Source of the DNA: Streptomyces sp. SID13031
Lineage (GTDB): Bacteria; Actinomycetota; Actinomycetes; Propionibacteriales; Kribbellaceae
Length of the DNA stretch: 64,000 nt
NCBI RefSeq assembly: GCF_010548305.1
Contig: NZ_JAAGLV010000003.1
Coordinates: forward strand, 62,001-126,000
Reading direction: 5' to 3'
Under the pieces are notes generated by a model. That model did not search any database and was not told the origin of the DNA. It was given only the letters and a program-made list of their open reading frames with translations. The position numbers and the translations under genes were made by a program. Of the stretch, positions 55,202-63,934 are shown one piece after another. Every line of letters starts with the position of its first letter. Position 1 is the first letter of the stretch.

Positions 55202-55861
55202 GTGAGAGATCGTGAGGAACTCGTCCGCCGCTGGCAGGCCGGGTGGTCTGTATCGCGGGGCTGGACCACAGTCGAGGATGACAACGACGGGATCCTGACC
55301 GTCCGCGCGGGTGAGGACAACCGCGCGATGGAGTACGTCGTCCTGGACGCGGACGACAAACCCGAGCGCGTCGAGCGCGCGGCCGAGCTGGCCAGAGCCG
55401 CGGGCAGCGGCCGGGGCGCCGGCTGGGTCACCCTCGCCACCGACGACCGGGAGGCGCGGATCGAGCAGCTCGAGGATCTGGGGCTGGAGGTGCAGCGCGA
55501 CCAGGACTGGCTGATGACCATCCAGCTGTCCGAGCAGCCCGCCCTCAAGCTGAACGAGCGCTACGCCCTGCGCACGGAGCTCGAGGACGACCTGATCATC
55601 ACCCGCGCCACGCTGCACGGCGGGGTCGTCTCGAGCGGCCGGATGGCGGTGGTCGGTCAGGACGCCGTCGCCGACCGGATCGAGACCGATCCGGCCCACC
55701 GGCGCCGCGGTCTGGGCAGCGCCGTGATGGCCTCACTCGTGGAGACGGCCGCGACCCAGGGCGCCAAACGCGGCATCCTGATCGCCTCGATCGACGGTCT
55801 GCGCCTCTACCGGAGCCTCGGCTGGAAGGTCATCGCCGACATCGTCATCGCCCGGTCCTGA
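55202..55861 (+). CDS. GNAT family N-acetyltransferase
   Basis: Protein of 219 residues. C-terminal GNAT half: AVADRIETDPAHRRRGLGSAVMASLVETA is the acetyl-CoA binding RRxGxG motif, followed by SIDGLRLYRSLGWKVIADIVIA. The N-terminal half (EELVRRWQAGWSVSRGW) matches a domain found before GNAT in actinobacteria. GTG at 55202 is my choice; TTG at 55190 is another. The 3' end overlaps the convergent epimerase gene by 17 bases. Confidence 0.82.
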   Translation: MRDREELVRRWQAGWSVSRGWTTVEDDNDGILTVRAGEDNRAMEYVVLDADDKPERVERAAELARAAGSGRGAGWVTLATDDREARIEQLEDLGLEVQRDQDWLMTIQLSEQPALKLNERYALRTELEDDLIITRATLHGGVVSSGRMAVVGQDAVADRIETDPAHRRRGLGSAVMASLVETAATQGAKRGILIASIDGLRLYRSLGWKVIADIVIARS

Positions 55862-56750
55862 CGGTCGCCGTCAGCACCGCCTCGGTGCTGACGGGAGTGA
55901 TCCCGAAGGTGTTCTGGGCGTCGGTGGAGTCGAGCACGAACGTCGCCCGGAACTGATACTGCAGCTCGCGGATCTCCTTCGCCTGTTTGTTGAACAATCC
56001 ACCCATCCAGAGCACGGCCGGCGGCATCGCCGACAGCCGGGGAGCCTGTACTCCGGCCAGCGCTGCCGCCTGCGTCGCCAGCTCGCGGATGGAGACCGGC
56101 GGCGGGGTCGGCACGTGCCAGATTCGGCCCAGCGCGGTGTCGTCGGAGGCGATCGCGACGAGCGTCCGGGCGACGTCGTCCACAGCGGTCCAGCTGTGCA
56201 ACGCGTCGAGATCAGCCGGTACCGCGGTCTTCTTGCCGGCCAGCACGCCGGGCAGCACCCCGATCGTGAAGAACGACGCCGCTCCCGCCCCGAGATAGTC
56301 GGAGCCACGGACTTCCGCAGTACGGATCTGGCCGGCCTGATGCGCGGCGAGCGCGGCGGCCCAGAGCTTCGCCCGGACGTGGCCCTTCACCGAGTTGGGC
56401 CGATCGGGATCGCCGTCCCTCATCGCGCCGGCCGGTTGCCCATAGCCGTAGAGGTTGCCGGTGGTGAGCAGTACGGCGCCGGTCGCCTCGGCCGCCTTGA
56501 CCAGCGAGGCGCCCAACGGCGGCCAGTCGGTGACCCACTTGTCGTACGCCGGTCCACCACAACTGAACACCGTTTCGGCACCGTCGGCGAGCTTTGTCAG
56601 TACTGCGGGGTCGCTGGCGTCGGCCTGCACTTTCTCCACACCGTCAGGCCCGCTGCCGCTCCTGGTGACGAGTCGAACCTGCTCCCCGCGCTCGACGAGC
56701 AACCGCGCCACCGCAGTACCGACCGGACCCGAACCGACGACGACGCGCAC
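55845..56750 (-). CDS. NAD(P)-dependent epimerase/dehydratase family protein
   Basis: Extended-SDR-type protein of 301 residues. N-terminal VVVGSGPVGTAVARLLVERG is an unusual Rossmann loop (GxGPxG), followed by TVFSCGGPAYDKW, LLTTGNLYGYGQ, VRGSDYLGAGAASFF and WTAVDDVARTLV. Relatives are listed as NAD-dependent epimerases/NmrA-like. The classic YxxxK is less clear, so catalysis is uncertain. GTG start at 56750. Confidence 0.82.
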   Translation of the reverse strand: MRVVVGSGPVGTAVARLLVERGEQVRLVTRSGSGPDGVEKVQADASDPAVLTKLADGAETVFSCGGPAYDKWVTDWPPLGASLVKAAEATGAVLLTTGNLYGYGQPAGAMRDGDPDRPNSVKGHVRAKLWAAALAAHQAGQIRTAEVRGSDYLGAGAASFFTIGVLPGVLAGKKTAVPADLDALHSWTAVDDVARTLVAIASDDTALGRIWHVPTPPPVSIRELATQAAALAGVQAPRLSAMPPAVLWMGGLFNKQAKEIRELQYQFRATFVLDSTDAQNTFGITPVSTEAVLTATVRTGR

Positions 56751-56931
56751 TGTTTCCCCTGTCTTGGTAGAGGTCTAGAACACTACGGGCTGTCGGTAAA
56801 AGGTTCGTCAATGCGGGCGTGAGGTATGCCGCAAGGGGTCGTGGTCCGCACTGAGATCCGCTAACGTCCGTGCCGCAACGACCTGGGGATCACGGGGATC
56901 GACGCAGGACGACGAGAGGCTCGCTGGCTCC

Positions 56932-57783
56932 ATGACCGACGCACCAAACGATCCCTTCTACTCACAGAACAACGAGCCGCCCCGCTCGCACAGCCGCAAA
57001 CCGCGGCGTGGTGGGGTGGCCGGACCGATCCTGGGCGCGGCGGCAGTGCTGGCCTTGCTGGCCGGCGTCGGCTGGTACGTGACTCGTGACGACTCCCAGC
57101 CGACCAGCCAGAACGAGCCGCTGACGGTCAAGGGCAGCTCGCTGGTCACTCCGACCGACGACGCGAGTAGCCCGGCCGACACGCCGGTACCGACCCCGAC
57201 GCCCACCCGGACTCCTTCGGCCACGCCGTCCAAGACGCCGTCGAAGACCCCCACGGCGACCCCGACCCGGTCGACCAGTGCGCCGAGCCGTCAGGGCACC
57301 CGCTCCCCCAAGCCGTCGACGAAGCCGACGCCGCGACCGACCCACACCGCGACCCCGAAGCCGCCGACCACCAAGCCGCCGGCGCCGAGTGGTGGCGCCG
57401 AGTCGCAGGTACTGCAACTGACGAACGCTGAACGCGCCAAGAACGGCTGTGGTCCGCTGCGGACGAACAGCGCGCTGACCAAGGCCGCCGACCTGCACGC
57501 GACCGATATGGTCGCGCACCACTTCTTCGACCACAACAGCCAGGACGGCCGGTCGCCGTTCGACCGGATGAAGACGGCCGGCTTCAAGGGTGGCGCGATG
57601 GCCGAGAACATTGCCGTCGGCTACAAGAGCGCGGCGGCCGTGGTGGACGGCTGGATGCACAGCGAGGGCCACCGCAAGAACATCCTGAACTGCGACTACA
57701 CGATGATCGGCATCGGCTATGACAGCGGCCAGGTCAAGCCCGAATGGGGCAATGGAAGTTGGGTCCAGGACTTCGGCGGCTGA
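56932..57783 (+). CDS. Membrane-anchored CAP (SCP/PR-1) domain protein 1
   Basis: Protein of 283 residues. Cytoplasmic N-terminus of about 30 residues, one transmembrane helix (GGVAGPILGAAAVLALLAGVGW), a Thr/Pro/Ser-rich linker (residues about 65-155, with repeats such as PSKTPSKTPT) and a C-terminal CAP domain. The CAP tetrad is present: His in LHATDMVAHHFFDH, Glu in MAENIA, Glu/His in SEGHRKNIL; Cys residues of GCGPLR and LNCDY would pair. First of three tandem paralogues. Confidence 0.9.
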   Translation: MTDAPNDPFYSQNNEPPRSHSRKPRRGGVAGPILGAAAVLALLAGVGWYVTRDDSQPTSQNEPLTVKGSSLVTPTDDASSPADTPVPTPTPTRTPSATPSKTPSKTPTATPTRSTSAPSRQGTRSPKPSTKPTPRPTHTATPKPPTTKPPAPSGGAESQVLQLTNAERAKNGCGPLRTNSALTKAADLHATDMVAHHFFDHNSQDGRSPFDRMKTAGFKGGAMAENIAVGYKSAAAVVDGWMHSEGHRKNILNCDYTMIGIGYDSGQVKPEWGNGSWVQDFGG

Positions 57784-57834
57784 CCCGGAATGCTCCGAAT
57801 CTAAGGGATTCGTTAAGACGTTTGCTTGAACCGT

Positions 57835-57869
57835 AACAGTGACCATGCGTGTCGGTTAAGGTCACTGTT
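57835..57869. repeat. Inverted repeat between the first two CAP genes
   Basis: Perfect 10-bp arms aacagtgacc (57835-57844) and ggtcactgtt (57860-57869), 15-base spacer. Could end the first CAP transcript or bind a regulator of the second. Confidence 0.5.
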
Positions 57870-57967
57870 CGGTAACCAGGGGGGCTGGCTACGAACATGG
57901 CAACGAACACGCGCGGGGAACGACGGATTTCCGGTAGTACGACGAACTGAAGAGGACTCGCCCACCC

Positions 57968-58954
57968 ATGACGGAAACGCCTACCCCTGGGCGGCACCGC
58001 AGCAGAAAGGCACCCCGACGCCGAGGCCTGATCGGCCCGGTCGTGAGTGCCCTGTCGGTGCTACTCGCCATCGGACCCGTGGTCTGGGTGATGTCGGCCC
58101 GTGACGGTTCCGCTGTCGCCGACGACACCAAGGTTCTGAACGTCTCCGAGGACAACTCCGGTCCGGCCGCGGTCGAGGGCGGCAGCGCCGGTCTCGGCAA
58201 GCCCAAGATCTCCGTGACCAAGACGCTGCCGAACGGCCAGACCACCACGATCACCCCGACCGGTACGCCGGCCCTGGGCTCGGCCGAGTCGACCTCCAGC
58301 ACGAGTACGTCGGCCACGCCCGGCGCACCGACGACCGTGATCACCACCGGTCCGACCGGCGGCATCGAGACGGTCACCATCACGCCGACCGGTCCGGTGC
58401 AGACCGCCAACGACCACGGCCAGCCGACACCGAAGCCGCGTCCCTCGACGACGCGGCCGACCAAGCCGAACGAGCCGTCGAAGACGCCGACCAAGACGGT
58501 CACCAGCGAACCGCCGCCGGATGACCCGCCGGCGCCACCGCCGGGTGGAGGCGGCACCAGCGCGACAGAGCGTGACGTCCTCGACCTGACCAACCAGGCG
58601 CGGCGCAGCCAGGGCTGCAGCCCGCTGAAGCTGGACAGCAGCCTGGTCGAGGCCGCCGGTTCGCACGCCTCCGACATGGTCCGCCGGCACTACATGGACC
58701 ACACCAACCCCGACGGCGAGGATCCGGGCGACCGGATGGCCCGCGCGGGGTACAGCGGCTCCGGCTGGGGCGAGAACATCGCCGCCGGCTACAGCAGTGC
58801 GCAGAAGGTCTTCAACGCCTGGATGAACAGCGACGGCCACCGGGCGAACATCCTCAACTGCAAGTTCACCAAGATCGGCATCGGGTACGACCCGGGCCAG
58901 GTCAAGTCCGAATGGGGACCGGGCAGCTGGGTGCAGGACTTCGGTCGCGGCTGA
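57968..58954 (+). CDS. Membrane-anchored CAP (SCP/PR-1) domain protein 2
   Basis: Protein of 328 residues. Basic N-terminus (RHRSRKAPRRRG), one transmembrane helix (LIGPVVSALSVLLAIGPVVWVM), an outer linker rich in Thr/Pro, and a CAP domain with full motifs: HASDMVRRHYMDHTNPDG, WGENIAAGY, SDGHRANILN, and PGSWVQDFG. Shares NGQTTTITPTGTP-type linker repeats only with itself. Preceded by a 184-bp region with the inverted repeat 57835-57869. Likely an extracytoplasmic cell-wall protein; activity unknown. Confidence 0.9.
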   Translation: MTETPTPGRHRSRKAPRRRGLIGPVVSALSVLLAIGPVVWVMSARDGSAVADDTKVLNVSEDNSGPAAVEGGSAGLGKPKISVTKTLPNGQTTTITPTGTPALGSAESTSSTSTSATPGAPTTVITTGPTGGIETVTITPTGPVQTANDHGQPTPKPRPSTTRPTKPNEPSKTPTKTVTSEPPPDDPPAPPPGGGGTSATERDVLDLTNQARRSQGCSPLKLDSSLVEAAGSHASDMVRRHYMDHTNPDGEDPGDRMARAGYSGSGWGENIAAGYSSAQKVFNAWMNSDGHRANILNCKFTKIGIGYDPGQVKSEWGPGSWVQDFGRG

Positions 58955-59164
58955 CCGTCGGCAGGTAGTACAGCGGTCGGCATTGTCCGCCGGGCACCGA
59001 GTTCGTCACAGGCACTGTGGCGAAGCGACAACGGAGGCCCGATTGGTCGCCGATCGCCGCGGGTAGATCCGTCCTTGCGATGCCACCGGGCGCACCTCAC
59101 AGCGCCACGGTGAGACGAATGAGGCACGTCTTGGGGGCGCGACCGTGAAGGGAACACGCACGTA

Positions 59165-60046
59165 ATGTCAGAGCGTTCAGCCGCCGGACGGCGGAGTACA
59201 CAATCAGGCCGGCCGGAGTCTCGCGCCCGCCGGATCGCGGTGGCGATCGGGACCGTCATCCTGGTGATCACGCCGATCTCCTGGATCCTGCTGCACCAGC
59301 CACAGTCGAACGAGGCCGACGCCTCCGTTCCCTACGTCACCCGCGACGACGACACCTACATCAAGACCTCGACCAAGCCGGTGGTGGCAACGCCGTCCGC
59401 GACGACACCGGGCAGCACACCGTCCGGTACTCCGACCAGCGCGACGCCGACACCCACCGACACACCCAGTACCCCGGGCCAGACACCGTCGACGACCCCC
59501 ACGGACGGCCCGAGCACCACGCCGACCAGCGGGCCGACGGATGGCCCGACGGCCGGACCGACCGACGGCCCGAGCACGCAGACACCACAAGTTCCCCCGA
59601 ACAGCCAGCAGCCGACGAACACCCCCAGCAGCACGCCATCCAGCACGCCGAGCACCAGCACCCCGCCACCACCCACGGACGACGGCGACATGTCCGGCGA
59701 GGAGGTCGAGCTGTTCTCGCTGGTCGACAACCAAAGGGTCGAGAACGGCTGCGCACCGCTGCGCCGCAACAGCAGCCTGAGTGGCGGCGCGGGGGCCGAG
59801 GCGGACGATCGGGCCGAGAGCAACAGCTACTCCAGCGGCTCGTCGAAGGCCTCGACCGGCGGCAAGGACATGACCGCGAAGACCGCGTTCAGCCGGCTGA
59901 TGGACAACAGTTCCGGGACGCTCCTCGACTGCGGTTTGCGTGAGCTCGGCGTCGGCCGGGGGGACGCGAAATTCTGCAACGCCTTGATCTGTCTCGGCAG
60001 CGTCGGCCAGGCGACCCGCTACGCGTGGGTCGTTGACTTCAAGTAA
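59165..60046 (+). CDS. Membrane-anchored degenerate CAP-like protein 3
   Basis: Protein of 293 residues with the same layout as the two CAP proteins upstream: basic N-terminus, one transmembrane helix (AVAIGTVILVITPISWILL), a Thr/Pro/Ser-rich linker with GPTDGPTAGPTDGP repeats, then a C-terminal domain. The first helix keeps the family look (EVELFSLVDNQRVENGCAPLRR), but the HxxxM, GENIA and GHRxNIL motifs are gone, so the CAP tetrad is lost. A terminator follows the stop. A structural or regulatory role is possible. Confidence 0.8.
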   Translation: MSERSAAGRRSTQSGRPESRARRIAVAIGTVILVITPISWILLHQPQSNEADASVPYVTRDDDTYIKTSTKPVVATPSATTPGSTPSGTPTSATPTPTDTPSTPGQTPSTTPTDGPSTTPTSGPTDGPTAGPTDGPSTQTPQVPPNSQQPTNTPSSTPSSTPSTSTPPPPTDDGDMSGEEVELFSLVDNQRVENGCAPLRRNSSLSGGAGAEADDRAESNSYSSGSSKASTGGKDMTAKTAFSRLMDNSSGTLLDCGLRELGVGRGDAKFCNALICLGSVGQATRYAWVVDFK

Positions 60047-60060
60047 CGAGCAGTTCACCG

Positions 60061-60094
60061 GAACGGCGGCTCGGCGGTTCGCGGGCCGCCGTTC
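60061..60094 (+). terminator. Intrinsic terminator after the third CAP gene
   Basis: 10-bp stem gaacggcggc (60061-60070) / gccgccgttc (60085-60094), 14-base loop, 15 bases after the stop. Confidence 0.65.
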
Positions 60095-60187
60095 TTGGCT
60101 TCGGGGTGGGACGATGGGGAAAGGTGCTTGAGTCGACCCGCGGGGCGGGGTTAGCTTGAGCCTCCACCGATCCTTCGGGAGGCCGGG

Positions 60188-60448
60188 ATGTACGGCGAGC
60201 GCGACGATCTCGAACCGGCCCGGCCTGCGCCGTACGGCATCCCACCCGATGCGATCGCGGACGAGCGCCCGGACCGCCGGCCGGAGGACGCCAAACGGAT
60301 GGGGCTGAGCCGGCACACCGAGGAAGGCGCGGTCGTGCACTTCGTCGCCAACCTCGATCGCGCCAAACCCGGGCACAAGATGATGGCCTGGATCCTGCTC
60401 GTCACCTTCGCCGGACCGGCGCTCTACACCTTGCTCCTGCTGCTCTAG
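60188..60448 (+). CDS. Small C-terminally anchored membrane protein
   Basis: Protein of 86 residues with a charged N-terminal part rich in Asp, Arg and Pro and a single C-terminal hydrophobic segment (MMAWILLVTFAGPALYTLLLLL). CGGGAGG lies eight bases before the ATG, giving good support for translation. No family recognised. Confidence 0.65.
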   Translation: MYGERDDLEPARPAPYGIPPDAIADERPDRRPEDAKRMGLSRHTEEGAVVHFVANLDRAKPGHKMMAWILLVTFAGPALYTLLLLL

Positions 60449-60541
60449 TACCCCGAGTTGGTCCAGCACTTCCGGCGGCATTGTCACGCTGCGTGGTGCG
60501 AGGCCTTGACGGATACGGAGGGTGACTTTATCGTTCAACCC

Positions 60542-60590
60542 GCCGGGGGGAATCGGCAGTCAGCAGTTCACCGGGCCGGGGGGAATCGGC
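60542..60590. repeat. 16-bp direct repeat, 33-bp period
   Basis: gccggggggaatcggc at 60542-60557 and 60575-60590, upstream of the lamin-tail gene. The 33-bp spacing equals about three helical turns, so both copies face the same side of the DNA. Confidence 0.7.
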
Positions 60591-60610
60591 CCACAGCCGG
60601 AGGGAAATCC

Positions 60611-61078
60611 GTGTTCGTACGTCGCTTCAGCCTGCCCATCGCCGCCGTCGCCAGCGCGCTCACCGCAGTCGTCGGGTTCGCCGTACCGCTGCCCGCGATG
60701 GCGGCCAGCACGATCGTGCTTTCCGGGATCCAGTACGACCCGGCCGGGACCGACACCCGGACCAACGCGCACCTGAACCAGGAGTTCTTCACCATCCGCA
60801 ACCTGAGCACGCGGCCGATCAACCTGACCGGGTACATGGTGAAGGACGTCGCCAACCACACCTATGTCTTCCCGCGCGGCTACGTGCTCAAGGGCCGGAC
60901 GACCGCGATCATCCGGACCGGCAGGAACCGCAACACGGCGGTCACCCTGTACTGGAACCAGGGCAACTACATCTGGAACAACACCGGCGACACCGCCCGC
61001 TTCATGACGCCGGCCGGCAAGACCTTCGACACCTGCTCGTACAAGGCCGTCACCGGCCGCACGCGCGTCGCCTGCTAG
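60611..61078 (+). CDS. Secreted lamin-tail domain (LTD) protein
   Basis: Exported protein of 155 residues. Signal peptide VFVRRFSLPIAAVASALTAV to about residue 33 (PAMAAS). The rest is one LTD, an Ig-like domain: IVLSGIQYDPAGTD, LNQEFFTIRNLSTRPINLTGY, YVFPRGYVLKGRTTAIIRTG, LYWNQGNYIWNNTGDTA, ending TFDTCSYK and VAC (possible disulfide). GTG at 60611 has GGAGGG seven bases upstream. Many actinomycetes have such short secreted LTD proteins of unknown role. Confidence 0.85.
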   Translation: MFVRRFSLPIAAVASALTAVVGFAVPLPAMAASTIVLSGIQYDPAGTDTRTNAHLNQEFFTIRNLSTRPINLTGYMVKDVANHTYVFPRGYVLKGRTTAIIRTGRNRNTAVTLYWNQGNYIWNNTGDTARFMTPAGKTFDTCSYKAVTGRTRVAC

Positions 61079-61090
61079 CGGCTCGACCCG

Positions 61091-61670
61091 CTACCGCTCG
61101 TCGGGCACTGTGAGGTGCCCGCGGGCGGCTGCGATCGCCACCCAAGGGACGGCGGACAGGGTCCCGATCCCCAACAGGAGCAGGGCCGGTCGCAGGCCCA
61201 GCGTTGCGCCGAGCAGGCCTCCGACGAGTCCGCCGAGCGGCCCGGTCCCCCACTCGACCAGGCGGATCACCGAGCCGACTCGGCCGAGCATTTCGGGTTC
61301 GACCGTTCGTTGCAGCATGGTCGCCCGGACGATGATCAGGTAGACCACCCCGAGCCCGAGCAGCAGTTGTCCCAGGCCGATGGTCGCGATCACGAGGAGA
61401 TCCGGACCGCCTGCCAGCGGGATGAGCAGGTTGCCACCGAGCAGGATCGCGGCGATGACCGAGGTCCAGGTCGTACCGAACCGCCGGCTGACCGGGGTCG
61501 TGATCACGCCCGCCAGCAGCGGGCCGAGTCGCGACGGCGATCACAGGGATCGCGAACTCGCTGACCTGCGTACCGGCGTTGGAGAGCAGTTGGGCGGACC
61601 AGAAGAAGGCGAACGGCCGGTTGCGTCGTAGCGGCACCAGGCCGACTGTCTCAGACTCGGACCGTGTCAC
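61091..61670 (-). pseudogene. MFS transporter pseudogene with internal deletion
   Basis: The GTG at 61670 opens a frame VTRSESETVGLVPLRRNRPF with a first membrane helix (FFWSAQLLSNAGTQVSEFAI, PVIAVA), typical of MFS_3 exporters. At about 61528 it jumps frame: sequence continues as PLLAGVITTPVSRRFG, which belongs to the middle of such transporters, followed by the last four or five helices up to 61091. Helices 2 to about 6 (some 600-700 bp) are missing and the join is out of frame, so no full transporter can be made. Confidence 0.8.
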
Positions 61671-61706
61671 GCGCTCACTATCGCCTTGCGGCCCAAGCAC
61701 CGTCCA

Positions 61707-63032
61707 TCAGTTTATCGAGTGGGCGTCCCAAAAAGCAGTCAGGTCGGTGCGGGTAGCCGCCTGCGCAGCGGCCTTGAAGTCTGCGACCGTCGAGACGCCG
61801 TACCAGTGGGACTTCGTGTAGGCGCGGAGCATCGTGGCCATCGCGGGACTGCCCAGGACGCGTTCGAGGTCGTGCAGCATGCACGCGCCGTAGGTGTAGA
61901 CGTAGCGACTCCAGCCGGCGCCGTACCTCTTCCAGTAGCCCATGTTGTTCGTGATCGACACGTCGAGCGTCCCCGGCCAGCAGCCTTCGGCGGTATCGCC
62001 CGTGTGCAGGTCCGTGGAGTAGACGGCGAAAGCCTCGTCCAGCCAGGGATCGGCGTACTCGTTGTTGCCGACGATCCCGTACCACCACTGGTGCGCCAGT
62101 TCGTGCACGACCGGGCCCTCCTCGGCCCGCGGCGCGATCAGCAGCACGAAGCCCGGATACTCCATCCCGCTGAAGGAGCCCCACTGGTCGTTGAGCACCA
62201 GATCGACCTCGCCGTACGGGTACTTCCCGAACCGCTTGCCGAAGTCATCGATCGCGGCAACACCCTTCGTCCGCGCGTCGGTGACAGCGCCTGCGGTGAC
62301 CGCGCCGGTCCACCAAGTGCGCACCTTGATCCCGCCCGGCGAGGTGACGACGGATTGCCTGAACGGCCCGGCCGCCCAGGCGAAATCCCTGACCTGCTTG
62401 GCGATACTGACCGACGACACCTGCTTGCCCCGGCGCACGGTCGAAGTCAGCCCGGTCGCGGGCACCTGCACCGCGGCGGGATGATCAAGCCGTACGACGA
62501 AGTCGGCCGCGAGCGCGTAGTAGCTCTCCCCGATCCCGACGTCGGGCTCGAGATGCCAACCGGCCGCGTCCCGAACCGCCAGCACCGGAAGGGCATTGCC
62601 GAAGAAGCTGTAGCCCCCGGACCGCCCGAAACGGTCCGGCCGCTCGGGCGCGGTCATCGTCAGGTCGAACGCGATCGAGGTGCGCTTCCCAGCGGCCAGC
62701 GCAGCCGGCAGTTTCACCTTCAGCGCCGTGCAATTCACCGACAGCCCGGCCGGTACGCCGCCGCTGAAGTTGCTCACCTTGACCGGCTGCGCGCAGCCGT
62801 CCCAGCCGTTGCCCCACAGCCGCAGATACACCTCCGCCATCGGCATGCCAGAGGTGTTCGTGAAGGCGATCCGCTCGCGCCCGGTCCACGTCCGCCCGGT
62901 CGCGTCGCTGGTCAGCTGCACGTCGTACGCCGCTCCGCCTGGCCCGCGCGCAACGTTGCCCACAGCAACCGATGGCGCGACACCCACTGCGCCGAGCCCC
63001 AGCACGAACAGGAGAACGAAGATCCGGCGCAC
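61707..63032 (-). CDS. Secreted M1-family metallopeptidase
   Basis: Exported zinc peptidase of 441 residues, shorter than classic aminopeptidase N. Signal peptide at residues 1-24. Beta-sandwich domain with ITFTNTSG-like AFTNTSGMPMAEVYLRLWGN, then the catalytic domain: exopeptidase-type GSFSGMEYPG, zinc site HELAHQWWYG with the third ligand in NEYADPWLDEAFA. Tyr in YTYGACMLHDLERVLG and helices after it close the domain. The C-terminal ARM-like domain of large M1 enzymes is absent. Confidence 0.9.
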   Translation of the reverse strand: MRRIFVLLFVLGLGAVGVAPSVAVGNVARGPGGAAYDVQLTSDATGRTWTGRERIAFTNTSGMPMAEVYLRLWGNGWDGCAQPVKVSNFSGGVPAGLSVNCTALKVKLPAALAAGKRTSIAFDLTMTAPERPDRFGRSGGYSFFGNALPVLAVRDAAGWHLEPDVGIGESYYALAADFVVRLDHPAAVQVPATGLTSTVRRGKQVSSVSIAKQVRDFAWAAGPFRQSVVTSPGGIKVRTWWTGAVTAGAVTDARTKGVAAIDDFGKRFGKYPYGEVDLVLNDQWGSFSGMEYPGFVLLIAPRAEEGPVVHELAHQWWYGIVGNNEYADPWLDEAFAVYSTDLHTGDTAEGCWPGTLDVSITNNMGYWKRYGAGWSRYVYTYGACMLHDLERVLGSPAMATMLRAYTKSHWYGVSTVADFKAAAQAATRTDLTAFWDAHSIN

Positions 63033-63067
63033 GGCGACTCCCCAACGTCGAGGTGGAGTCTCGAACG

Positions 63068-63934
63068 CTAGCGCGTCGCGGGGGCGGGATCTGCCCCGTC
63101 TGGAAGCCAGTCGTGTACCAAGATCTCATCGCCGACCGCGACCGCGCCCGGGGTCAGGACGGCGGCCTTCATCCCGAAGCTGACCCCGCCGCCGTAGCCG
63201 GGCTCACGCCGGTACTTCGCCAAAGTGCGCGTCGGCTCGGGCCCGCGCTTCTCCCCCGTGGCCTGGTCTACCGTCGGTACGGCGCAACGAATCGCGCGGG
63301 CGGCGTACCCGAAGGAGAGTGCGCCCGCCGACGCGCGCAGTACTCGATCCTCGGTGTGTGCATCGGGCCAGCCCGAGACGACGATGTTGGCGCGGAAGCG
63401 GTTCATCGGGATCGGCTCCCCGCCGGCCTCCACGATGCGCCCGTTGAGGCCGTCGAGCGAGGACAGCGACGTGATCAGCAGCGCATGCGCGTCGCCGAAG
63501 CCGGTCAGCCCCTTGTGCACACCCCAGCCCGGCCGCTCGTGCTCCGGAGTGACCCGGACCAGCGCGACCGGCTGGCCGAGCCGCTCGGAGAACCACTCCT
63601 CGGCGGCGGCAGCCTGCACCACCCCGGCCCCGAACCACTTGCCGAACAGGCTGACGTCTCGCCGCTTCCCGTCGTACGCGACCGGTACCTCGAGGTCGTC
63701 GGCCCCGTCGGCGGTCAGCCGCAGCGAGTCACCATCAGCCAGTACTTCGACGCGCAGCGCCGCCATCGCCGGCGTGGTGCGCTGACTCAGGAACGTGCCG
63801 TCGCCCGGGTTGACCAGCATGAAGCTCCGGTCGTGCCGCAAACCGGTCGCGAGCACGTCGGCGCGCTCGACGGAAACCCCGGTGAGACCCTTCACCGGGT
63901 AGTACGTCAGCGTGGTGACCCTGGCAGCAGACAC
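63068..63934 (-). CDS. MOSC domain-containing protein (mARC/YcbX-like)
   Basis: Molybdenum-cofactor-binding protein of 288 residues. N-terminal MOSC_N beta barrel: TTLTYYPVKGLTGVSVERA and GLRHDRSFMLVNPGDGTFLSQR; MOSC domain: FRANIVVSGWPDAHTEDRVL and IRCAVPTVDQATGEKRGPEPTRTL, whose Cys is the Mo ligand in mARC/YcbX proteins. Typical function is reduction of N-hydroxylated compounds with a ferredoxin or other partner, which is not fused here. 35 bases before the M1 peptidase gene start, same strand. Confidence 0.9.
   Translation of the reverse strand: MSAARVTTLTYYPVKGLTGVSVERADVLATGLRHDRSFMLVNPGDGTFLSQRTTPAMAALRVEVLADGDSLRLTADGADDLEVPVAYDGKRRDVSLFGKWFGAGVVQAAAAEEWFSERLGQPVALVRVTPEHERPGWGVHKGLTGFGDAHALLITSLSSLDGLNGRIVEAGGEPIPMNRFRANIVVSGWPDAHTEDRVLRASAGALSFGYAARAIRCAVPTVDQATGEKRGPEPTRTLAKYRREPGYGGGVSFGMKAAVLTPGAVAVGDEILVHDWLPDGADPAPATR

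Noticed and set aside
57784..57967. c-di-AMP (ydaO) riboswitch before a cell-wall gene
   Set aside because: GGTAACC and GGGG pieces are present but the conserved CCGAA...CAGCTAACC...GGCG end of the aptamer is absent.
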